This document shows positions 45,190 through 52,705 of a stretch of 64,000 nucleotides of DNA, in pieces (position 1 is the first letter of the stretch; each line of letters starts with the position of its first letter). The notes under the pieces were generated by a model that saw only the letters and a list, made by a program, of their open reading frames with translations, was not told the origin of the DNA and did not search any database. Source of the stretch: Methylaequor sp045563055 (GTDB taxonomy: Bacteria; Pseudomonadota; Alphaproteobacteria; Methylaequorales; Methylaequoraceae); contig JBJKUR010000001.1 of NCBI GenBank assembly GCA_045563055.1, positions 50,600-114,599 of the forward strand, written 5' to 3'. Made by a program: the position numbers and the translations under genes.

Positions 45190-47184
45190 TTATTTTGAAG
45201 TTGCAACATAAACTCCGTCCCAGTCTTTTGGAGGAGGATTTTCTTTATATTCATTTATTCTTTCCATCATAATATCATAATATTCATTCATTAAATTATT
45301 ACAAAGAGTTTTAGCAGATTCCATTTCATTAATAGATTTTTCCCATTCTTGTTTAAAGTAATTTTCCAAAATTAAATTATGTCTTGATTCTAAATTTTTA
45401 AATCCAGAACTATCTTTGAATTTTGAATCACCGAGAAGAGTAAAAATTGTAACGGCCTCTTTTTTTCCCTTAACGGCAATCATATCAAGCTGTAATGTTG
45501 CATATGTATCTTTGACACTTTCATTAGTTTCTGGACCTATTACTGTTTTCACTCCATAACTTTTGGATTGTCCTTCAAGTCTGGAAGCCAAATTCACAGC
45601 ATCCCCTAAGACCGAATAATCGAACCTTTGGTCTGATCCCATATTCCCAACTACACATCCGCCTGTATTTAGACCTATACCAATTTTAAGTTCTAGAAAT
45701 TTTTTATTTTCTGCTTTCGCTTCTTCTTCCCTAATCCTATTTAATTCTTTCATCGCTTTATGCATTTCTAAAGTTGCATCGCATGCCATTTTTTCATGTC
45801 CTTCCACGTCAATTGGAGCATTCCAAAAAGCCATTATACAGTCGCCCATATATTTATCTATAGTGCCATTGACATTAATTATTTCATTTGTCAAAGGAGT
45901 TAGAAACCTGTTGATTAATCTAGTAAGTCCTTGAGGATCTGATTTAAAAGACTCTGAAATTGTTGTAAACCCTCTAACATCACAAAAAAGAAATGTCATT
46001 TTTTTTGTTTCTCCACCCAGTACTAATTTCTCAGGATCATCTGCAAGTTGTTCAACTAATGCTGGGGACAAATATTGAGAGAATGCTCCTCTAATCTGTT
46101 TCTTTTCATTTGCATCTCTTAAATAGTTAGCAAATGTATTACTGAAATATATAATAAATGTGGAGACCCCAGCAAATGTTGGGTCAAAAAGAGTTTTTTC
46201 ATCTAAAAAAAGTTTTACACTCATGTAAAAAGCAGACCCAATAACTGTTACAAGTATTGAGATATTAACCACCGGACCAAATTTCAATGCTGATATTGTG
46301 ATAAAAAATGCCAACAAAATTGTGAATAGAGCTTCATAAAACTTCATGTTAGCGCCTGATTTAAGAAAAGGTGCCCCACTGATTTTAACCTTATTTTTTT
46401 CTAAAATTGCCTCTTCTTCAGACAGTCCTTTTTTCAATGACTGCTTATAAACATTTTCGGCATTTTTGTTTGATGTGTAATACATAATTGCAGATATAAC
46501 AGTATCAATTAAATTTGCATGAATCTCTACACCTGGCATCCTATCATCAACTGGAGTAGGCCTTATATCTTTAAGACCAGTTGCAGATGTGCCTAAAATA
46601 CCTAATTTTCCTTGCAATCTATCTTTGCCAACCCTTCCTTTTATTATGTCAGCTGCACTTACATAATATCTAGATTTATTTTCGATAACCTTAGGGGAAT
46701 CTGATTCTCCATAATATATCCATACTCTTCCATTCTCATCTGTTGGAATTGAAGCGTTTCCAATTGCTTTGGTTTGAATAATTATTTCTTCGACACCATT
46801 TATACCTGTTCTAGTTGCAATACTATTGCCTTGGAATGCAACTCTTATCATATCTAGTCCGAGTGTTGGCCTTACTGTTCCAGCCACATTTGAAATTAAA
46901 GGTACTCTCCTGATTATGCCATCAGGTTCTTCAGCCACAGATACAGTTCCTGATCCTGATGCTGCTTTTTCAAATTCAGATACATTAGCTAATAAGCCTG
47001 GATATGTTATTAGCCAATTCTTTGGATTTTGACTTTTTCCTAAAAAGACTTTTACTGAGGTTTCATTTATGTCAGATCTCTTAGCATCTCCCTCGAGATC
47101 AAGACCGGAATGACCAATAACTGTTGGGAATTTTTTCATCGCCTCCATCGCCAAGAACTCGTTTGATGGTAATTTACTTAACAA
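45190..47184 (-). CDS. CHASE2 adenylate cyclase, main part (after a frameshift)
   Basis: 664 residues in this frame; the displayed start (TTG) is internal. It carries the rest of a CHASE2 sensor (FPTVIGHSGLD, GIIRRVPLISN, LQGKLGILGTSATGLKDIRPTPVDDRMPGVEIHANLID), three membrane helices (about 285-350) and a class III cyclase (about 390-590). Catalytic residues are intact: LFCDVRGFT, DKYMGDCIMAFW and FDYSVLGDAVNLASRLE. The tail ends PKDWDGVYVATSK, matching the GAF cyclase at 28452. The N-terminal part of CHASE2 lies in the adjacent frame (47178-47561). With the shift corrected this is an approximately 790-residue membrane cyclase sensing a periplasmic signal. Confidence 0.88.
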   Translation of the reverse strand: MLSKLPSNEFLAMEAMKKFPTVIGHSGLDLEGDAKRSDINETSVKVFLGKSQNPKNWLITYPGLLANVSEFEKAASGSGTVSVAEEPDGIIRRVPLISNVAGTVRPTLGLDMIRVAFQGNSIATRTGINGVEEIIIQTKAIGNASIPTDENGRVWIYYGESDSPKVIENKSRYYVSAADIIKGRVGKDRLQGKLGILGTSATGLKDIRPTPVDDRMPGVEIHANLIDTVISAIMYYTSNKNAENVYKQSLKKGLSEEEAILEKNKVKISGAPFLKSGANMKFYEALFTILLAFFITISALKFGPVVNISILVTVIGSAFYMSVKLFLDEKTLFDPTFAGVSTFIIYFSNTFANYLRDANEKKQIRGAFSQYLSPALVEQLADDPEKLVLGGETKKMTFLFCDVRGFTTISESFKSDPQGLTRLINRFLTPLTNEIINVNGTIDKYMGDCIMAFWNAPIDVEGHEKMACDATLEMHKAMKELNRIREEEAKAENKKFLELKIGIGLNTGGCVVGNMGSDQRFDYSVLGDAVNLASRLEGQSKSYGVKTVIGPETNESVKDTYATLQLDMIAVKGKKEAVTIFTLLGDSKFKDSSGFKNLESRHNLILENYFKQEWEKSINEMESAKTLCNNLMNEYYDIMMERINEYKENPPPKDWDGVYVATSK

Positions 47185-47561
47185 CTTAGAAATTTCTGGA
47201 TTTCTTTTTTTATATCTCTAGATATGAGTTCGGGGGAGGTTCTGTCCTTTTCTGCAAAAAGGACATCCAAACCTATAACAAGCATTCCTGATTCTCTGGA
47301 TTTATCAAACAGGTCGGCTAAAACTGTCCTAGGCCATGGCCACTGACCAATTTCTCTTAGAGATTTTTCATCTATATCTACAATTACAGAGTAAGTTTGC
47401 CCATCTGTTGGTCTGGGAAATTTTTTTTGAAGAACATCAAAGTATTTTAATCTAAGCACTTGGACAATTTCTGGATCAGAAATTCTCATCAGTCCAAAAA
47501 TAATTGCCATTATAATTGAAGCAATGGTAACAATTAGTCTAAAACTAAGTTTTAATTTCAT
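47178..47561 (-). CDS. CHASE2 adenylate cyclase, N-terminal fragment (before a frameshift)
   Basis: 127 residues from ATG at 47561, overlapping the HlyD stop as TGATG. It has a signal-anchor helix (LIVTIASIIMAIIFGLM) and the start of CHASE2: RLKYFDVLQKKFPRP, VIVDIDEKSLREIGQWPWPRTVLADLFD, GLDVLFAEKDRTSPELI. The frame then ends shortly after a run of seven A residues (minus strand; T7 at 47205-47211). Adding one A, or a -1 slip there, joins it to the frame of the 664-residue part as SRDIKKRNPEISKLLSKLPS, which restores a continuous CHASE2 domain. Confidence 0.85.
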   Translation of the reverse strand: MKLKLSFRLIVTIASIIMAIIFGLMRISDPEIVQVLRLKYFDVLQKKFPRPTDGQTYSVIVDIDEKSLREIGQWPWPRTVLADLFDKSRESGMLVIGLDVLFAEKDRTSPELISRDIKKEIQKFLSC

Positions 47562-49282
47562 CAAGGCTCCGCAAAACTATTTCCAAGAGTTCTAACCAAC
47601 GGATAGATGAAGTAGGTTATCAACCTTCTTTGTCCGACTTTAAATTTTCCTGAAACTTTCATACCTGGCATTAAATTGAACCCCGGAGGAGTATCTTTTA
47701 ATTCGTTTAAAGTAATCTGAGCCCTTGCGCGATAAAAGTTTCCAGGGTTGCCATCAACATCTTTATCTATGGTGTCAGCAGAAACGTAAATTAATTTCCC
47801 TTTAAGTTCGCCATGTTTTTGGGCAGGAAGTGCATTTAGTTGAATCTTAACTGAAGTATCAGGTATCAACTTACTAATGTCTGAGGGATCCACGTCAAAA
47901 ATGGTCAAAAGTTCAACTCCTGTGGGAACTAATGTCACCACACTTTTTCCTGGCGTAATCACAGCACCTGGGTAAAGGGAATGTAAATCCAAAATCATAC
48001 CATCAGATGGTGCTCTAACAGTCACATCTGTTTGTTGTCTTTCAAGTTTTTTAACGTCTTCTCGTAAATTCATTCTTTGATCTTCAAGCCCAACAAGTTC
48101 ATCGTTGATACCACCAAAAAACTGACTGTTATATTCTTTTCTATTTGATTTCAACTCACTGAGCTTGTTGCTGGTTTTCGTATACTCTTTTTCAAGAGAG
48201 AGTCTTTTATTTTTTTCAGCCAAGACTTGTGATTCAGCTACAAGATCTAAATCAAAAAGCTCGTTTTTTGAATCTTCTAATCTTTTTTGGATATTCAGTT
48301 GCTCTTTTATGAATTTAAGATCGTCCTCAGTGGATGTTATTTGTTGATTTAAAGAGGCAATTTTAGCGAGGTATTGACCTTTTTTATCTTTAAATATTCT
48401 ATTTTGTCTTTCATCTAACGGGCTCTTAACTGAGACGTTATTCCTAAGTAAAGATTGTTTTTTTAATCTATCAATTTTAGAGTTAACAACTGTTAATTGA
48501 TAATCGAGTTTCATTTTATCTGCCCTTTGTAAAGTTGCATCAAATGTTACTAGTGGATCACCTTTATTTACACTTTCTCCTTTTTTAACTAAAACTTCTT
48601 TCACAACTGAGCTATAGTTCGATTGAACTTCAACATTTGGAACGACCGTTGTTATCTTACCTGTAGCTGTAATTGTTGTGTCTATTTCAGATATTGTTCC
48701 CCATGCAATTAGAAATAAAATTAAAAAACCAAAAGAATAGACAGACATTTTAACTGATCTTGGTACTTTTTTAGTTTTAATTCTGTCGATATCATCATCA
48801 AATTCATCTAAAAGTTCTCTCATCATATCTTTTTTAGATTTATTTTGTTTTTCTTCTTCAGACAATTTCTCTGGTTGTTCTTCTGGCACTTGGTTATCAG
48901 AACCTGATTCGAATGCATCTACTGATAATTTTTCATTAGCGTTTCTTGCATAACTAGCTAACTGTTGCATCATGTTAAAAGCTGTTTGAGGCGAGTTTTT
49001 TAAATAACCTAAAAGAGCTTGTTGATCAATTTCTTTAACTGTTGTTTCTTCAGTTGCTCTAGCCATTGCACTTCTGGGTTGCTTGTCAATTAACGCCATT
49101 TCTCCAAAAAGAGCTCCTTTTTCTAGGATTGACAGTGTAACGTATTCGTCGCCGTTAAATTTGCATACTTCAATCTTACCTTTGACAATTTGATATGCAT
49201 AATCGCCAACTTCTCCTTCTCTAAAAAGAACATCGCCTGAAGCTAAGTTTCTTAAAGCTGGCTGAACTGATTTTTTAACCAT
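47561..49282 (-). CDS. HlyD-family membrane-fusion protein with N-terminal cyclic-nucleotide-binding domain
   Basis: 573 residues. The N-terminus is a cNMP-binding domain (about 10-115): LASGDVLFREGEVGDYAYQI, and phosphate-binding cassette GALFGEMALIDKQPRSAMARA with the canonical Glu and Arg. An acidic/Lys linker leads to one membrane helix (about 180-197, VYSFGFLILFLIAWGTI), then a type I membrane-fusion protein: YSSVVKEVLVKKGESVNKGDPLV, long coiled coils, VRAPSDGMILDLHSLYPGAVITPG, and a C-terminal barrel. The binding domain would face the cytoplasm next to the ABC protein. It follows the ABC gene (three-base gap) and precedes the CHASE2 cyclase. The fusion implies that cAMP controls secretion. 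Confidence 0.92.
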   Translation of the reverse strand: MVKKSVQPALRNLASGDVLFREGEVGDYAYQIVKGKIEVCKFNGDEYVTLSILEKGALFGEMALIDKQPRSAMARATEETTVKEIDQQALLGYLKNSPQTAFNMMQQLASYARNANEKLSVDAFESGSDNQVPEEQPEKLSEEEKQNKSKKDMMRELLDEFDDDIDRIKTKKVPRSVKMSVYSFGFLILFLIAWGTISEIDTTITATGKITTVVPNVEVQSNYSSVVKEVLVKKGESVNKGDPLVTFDATLQRADKMKLDYQLTVVNSKIDRLKKQSLLRNNVSVKSPLDERQNRIFKDKKGQYLAKIASLNQQITSTEDDLKFIKEQLNIQKRLEDSKNELFDLDLVAESQVLAEKNKRLSLEKEYTKTSNKLSELKSNRKEYNSQFFGGINDELVGLEDQRMNLREDVKKLERQQTDVTVRAPSDGMILDLHSLYPGAVITPGKSVVTLVPTGVELLTIFDVDPSDISKLIPDTSVKIQLNALPAQKHGELKGKLIYVSADTIDKDVDGNPGNFYRARAQITLNELKDTPPGFNLMPGMKVSGKFKVGQRRLITYFIYPLVRTLGNSFAEP

Positions 49283-49285
49283 AAC

Positions 49286-51454
49286 TTAACCTGCTTTTTT
49301 AATATTCCTTAATTTATTTTCTATACCAAGAATCGACATTTGTTTATTATAAGTTTCTCCAAAATATCCTGGTGCACTCACCATTTCTTCGAAAGAACCT
49401 TGTTGAGTTATTTTACCTTTATCAAGAACAAATATCTTATTACAAAGTCTCAGATGCCAAACTCTATTTGAAACAATAATTATTGTCCTGCCTAATGCGA
49501 TATCTGACAAAGCATCATATAGCTTTATTTCGCTGTCTACATCAAATCCTGTAAAAGCATCGTCTAGAATTAAGATTCTAGGGTTTCTGATAAGTGCTCG
49601 TGCAATTGCCAACTTTTGGCGCAGCCCTGTGGAGAGATTGGTTGCATTTTCTTCTAAAAAGGTCTCATATCCATCTGGGTATGATTCTATTTCATCATGT
49701 GCAAAAACCTTCTTTGAGGCCCAAGTTATCCTATCCATTGAAGAATTAGGCATTGCACTTGCAATAGTTTCTCTAATTGTACCTGGGAAAAAATAACTAT
49801 CTGTCCCAACAAGGGAAACTTGTGACCTAACATGACTTAAGTCTAAGAGCCTTAAGTCTATATTATCCAATGCAACAATTCCTGCCTGTGGCCTGTATAA
49901 ACCTTGGATAAGTTTTGCAATTGTACTTTTACCACATCCACTTTTTCCTGTTATTCCGACTATCTGTCTGGGATTGACTTCAATATTTACATCCTTGAGA
50001 ATTTTGGAATTATCATCATAACCAAATTCAACATTTTTAAAGCTTACTTGTCCCATGAGTTGAGGTTTCTGTCCTCTAACTGTTGTTTCAGAGTTAGCGT
50101 CAACTATACCTGAAATAATTTGCAATGATTGCATTAGTTTAGTAATTTCAGTTTTAAGAGTAACTAGATCTATGATTGGTTTGGAAACACGTGACGCTAG
50201 CATATTAAATCCAACTAAAATTCCTGCAGATAAAGTTCCAGCAAAAACTAAATGTACACCTACAAAAATTACCATAGCTGTCATAAGTTGATTTATAGTG
50301 GAAGTAATATTGTTTAAGACTGCTGATTTTTTTTGCATCTCTTCATTTGCAATAATATAATTTGCTTCCAGATCCCTCCATTGATCCTTGAGGTTTGGTT
50401 CCAGTGCCAGTCCTTTAACATTTTCTATACCATTAACTGCAACTGAAATGAATTCTTGTCTTTTAGCCTCAGCTTTACTTACGCTGCCAATTGAGTCTCT
50501 TTGTTTTTTTGAATAAAACATAGATGCTAATGCTCCTAAGATACTGAATGAAAAAACTACAATAAATAACACTGGGCTATAAAAAAATAGGATTGGTACG
50601 AAGACTAGGAGACTAATAGAATCTAATGCTGTGGAGAAAACTTTTTGAGTAAGCAGAGTTTTAATCTGTGAGATTTGTCCTGTGAATCTCAAGAAAGTTG
50701 CAGACTCTTTGTGAAATCTTTGCATAGGTAATGCAATTAATTTTTCAAAAACTTTAACAGAAAGTTTGGCTTCTACCTTTTGCGAAAAAAAATCAAGCAA
50801 ATAAGATCTTAAATAACCTAAAATCCCATTAAAGACATATGCTACCACAACTCCAGATGTAATAACATAAAGTGTAGAGTATGCTTCATAATTTACTACT
50901 TTGTCGAGTACAAGCATCATAAACACAGCTGGTATGACTGCAAAAATATTTAGAATCAGTGCAACTATTACAATTTGGACCATTACAGATTTATTTCTAA
51001 ATGATTCACCTAGTAACCAGCCCATTTTTAGTTCACTGTCTTCTTCAAATTTTTTTAACTTTGCTTTTAGAAGGATTGCCTCACCATTCCATCCTTTTAA
51101 TAATTCTTTGATACTTATTTGCTGTGGTTTAGGACTTGAAACGCCCGTATCTAAGCATAAAATAGATTTTTCATCATTTTCACCAACAATTACTCTTAGA
51201 GCGATTATATAACGACCATTTTTTAGTTTCAAAATTTGTTGTTTTTTTGTCAAAAGCTTTAACAGCTCTGACTCACTTAGTTTAGTTGCTTTAGCTTTCA
51301 GATCAAATGATTGAGCTAGTTCACACATTTCAGAGGTCTTAAGTTCTCTGTCATCTATTTGAAATCTTTCTGGAATATCGTTTGGACCGATATGGACTCC
51401 AAGTTGACGAGCAACTAGTATAATAGATTTTTGAGACCCTCTCATTGCTTCCAT
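49286..51454 (-). CDS. type I secretion ABC transporter with C39-like domain and non-canonical ATPase motifs (second copy)
   Basis: 722 residues: C39-like domain (about 1-135) without the catalytic Cys (IILVARQLGVHI at the usual site), a six-helix membrane domain (about 155-440), and an ABC ATPase (about 480-722). Walker A GKSGCGKST near 497 is intact. The signature is LSTGLRQKLAIARAL, Walker B ends ILILDDAF with Asp in place of the catalytic Glu, and the H-loop position is Asn (IIIVSNRVWHL). The inactive C39-like domain is typical of RTX exporters such as HlyB, which do not cleave a leader. It is three bases upstream of the cAMP-binding HlyD. Confidence 0.9.
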   Translation of the reverse strand: MEAMRGSQKSIILVARQLGVHIGPNDIPERFQIDDRELKTSEMCELAQSFDLKAKATKLSESELLKLLTKKQQILKLKNGRYIIALRVIVGENDEKSILCLDTGVSSPKPQQISIKELLKGWNGEAILLKAKLKKFEEDSELKMGWLLGESFRNKSVMVQIVIVALILNIFAVIPAVFMMLVLDKVVNYEAYSTLYVITSGVVVAYVFNGILGYLRSYLLDFFSQKVEAKLSVKVFEKLIALPMQRFHKESATFLRFTGQISQIKTLLTQKVFSTALDSISLLVFVPILFFYSPVLFIVVFSFSILGALASMFYSKKQRDSIGSVSKAEAKRQEFISVAVNGIENVKGLALEPNLKDQWRDLEANYIIANEEMQKKSAVLNNITSTINQLMTAMVIFVGVHLVFAGTLSAGILVGFNMLASRVSKPIIDLVTLKTEITKLMQSLQIISGIVDANSETTVRGQKPQLMGQVSFKNVEFGYDDNSKILKDVNIEVNPRQIVGITGKSGCGKSTIAKLIQGLYRPQAGIVALDNIDLRLLDLSHVRSQVSLVGTDSYFFPGTIRETIASAMPNSSMDRITWASKKVFAHDEIESYPDGYETFLEENATNLSTGLRQKLAIARALIRNPRILILDDAFTGFDVDSEIKLYDALSDIALGRTIIIVSNRVWHLRLCNKIFVLDKGKITQQGSFEEMVSAPGYFGETYNKQMSILGIENKLRNIKKAG

Positions 51455-51494
51455 AATAATTATTCTATAGTAATTTTAATTTTAATCAAAAAAA

Positions 51495-51523
51495 AAACCC
51501 CCAAACTGAATAAGTAAGGGGGT
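51495..51523 (-). terminator. rho-independent terminator between the repeat-protein gene and the ABC gene
   Basis: On the minus strand AACCCCC, a 15-base loop and GGGGGTT are followed by a run of ten T residues. The stem is seven pairs with a five-pair G-C core, unusual strength for this AT-rich window. It lies 20 bases after the repeat-protein stop (51543) and 41 bases before the ABC start (51454), so it would cap the abundant substrate message while letting a fraction read through into the secretion genes. Confidence 0.88.
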
Positions 51524-51542
51524 TATTTTGAAGTAGGATGGT

Positions 51543-52598
51543 TTAGACAACCTCTCCGCCGTCATTTGGATCATCTGGAGGAGGAGGCATATCTGCTGGC
51601 ATATCGCCAGGCATTGGTGCGTCTCCCATAGGTGGTCCTTCTGGAGCTTGATGTGCTCCTGCATCATCCATATGCGTATGCATGTCGCCCATTGGATCTG
51701 GAACAGCCATTCCTTCTCCATCCATGCCCTTTGGATCAGAACCCATATCACCTGGAGGAGGCATATCACCTGGAGGTGGTCCACCCGCTGGTCCAGCTTC
51801 TCCAAATAATGGGTCAGCACCTGGAGGAGGTGGAGCCATTCCGTCTCCATCCATGTCAGCACCTGGAGGTGGTCCGCCTGGACCCATATCACCTGGAGGT
51901 GGTCCTGCTGGTCCATCCGGACCTGGACCCATATCACCTGGAGGAGGTCCTGCTGGTCCATCCGGACCTGGACCCATATCACCTGGAGGAGGTCCTGCTG
52001 GTCCATCTGGACCTGGTCCAAAACCACCCTCTGGATTTGGTGCATCTCCCATAGGAGGTCCCATTGGTTCACCATCTGGTCCAAATGCTGGTCCGTCTGG
52101 TCCTCCACCTGGAGGCATATCGCCTGGTCCCATTTCAGTCATTGGTCCTGGAGACCAAGCATCGGGCATTCCTCCTGGATCAAAAGATTCTCCACCTGGG
52201 AAATCACCGTAAGGTGGACAACCATCCATGAAAGCACCCATGTCAGGTGGCATTGGAGGCATATCCATAGCACAATCTGCGCAAGGCATATCTGCTGGAA
52301 ATTCTGCCATATACATGTCTACAGCTCCGCCAACAGCATCAAAAGCGTCCATTGGATTAGAGTCTGGATTACTAGCCATATGTTGGTCAAAACCACCTTG
52401 ACATATGTCCTGAATCGCACTGCACATATCTGGTGGCATTCCTGCATCAACCATGAAATCCATGGCTGCACCCATTCCTTCACTGAAGGCTGCTGATGGA
52501 TCAGCGTTAAAATCTGCACCTGAGAATGCTGGCAATGCAGCATCACCGCATGCTTCCGCAAAAGCATCGAGATCAGGTGGCAAAGTATATTCTGCCAT
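51543..52598 (-). CDS. Pro/Gly/Asp/Met-rich repeat protein, candidate type I secretion substrate
   Basis: 351 residues with no signal peptide or membrane helix. Residues 1-130 are Ala/Asp/Met-rich and helical with six to eight Cys (EACGDAA, DMCSAIQDICQGG, PCADCAMDMPP, DGCPPYGD). The rest is low-complexity Pro/Gly/Asp/Met, including three exact-phase copies of a 15-residue unit GPDGPAGPPPGDMGP. It ends HTHMDDAGAH and PPPPDDPNDGGEVV, very acidic. The position between a TolC and an ABC/HlyD pair, plus its own terminator, suggests it is the protein exported by that system. I recognise no family; a metal-binding or matrix role is a guess. Confidence 0.72.
   Translation of the reverse strand: MAEYTLPPDLDAFAEACGDAALPAFSGADFNADPSAAFSEGMGAAMDFMVDAGMPPDMCSAIQDICQGGFDQHMASNPDSNPMDAFDAVGGAVDMYMAEFPADMPCADCAMDMPPMPPDMGAFMDGCPPYGDFPGGESFDPGGMPDAWSPGPMTEMGPGDMPPGGGPDGPAFGPDGEPMGPPMGDAPNPEGGFGPGPDGPAGPPPGDMGPGPDGPAGPPPGDMGPGPDGPAGPPPGDMGPGGPPPGADMDGDGMAPPPPGADPLFGEAGPAGGPPPGDMPPPGDMGSDPKGMDGEGMAVPDPMGDMHTHMDDAGAHQAPEGPPMGDAPMPGDMPADMPPPPDDPNDGGEVV
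51880..52014 (-). repeat. three 45-bp tandem repeats in the repeat-protein gene
   Basis: Units begin at 51880, 51925 and 51970 with an exact 45-base period and differ by only one or two bases. Each encodes 15 residues of the GPDGPAGPPPGDMGP type. The near identity suggests recent duplication, and a partial fourth copy borders the array at lower coordinates. Confidence 0.9.
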
Positions 52599-52705
52599 AA
52601 TTAAGTTTCCTTTATTATTTTAAGATTGTTTTTTGTTAATACTTTAAAAAGTCGATACAGTTTTATGATAAACTTTGCAAACAATAAATCAAGTAAAAAA
52701 TTAAA

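Noticed and set aside
45190..47561. Two separate genes (small CHASE2-like protein plus cyclase)
   Set aside because: The CHASE2 domain is continuous when one base is added at the A7 run, and the downstream frame has no supported start of its own.
51632..52212. Plus-strand frames opposite the Pro/Gly/Asp/Met-rich gene
   Set aside because: Same reason: mirror images of a low-complexity coding repeat. The minus-strand frame has an ATG, ribosome site, and terminator.
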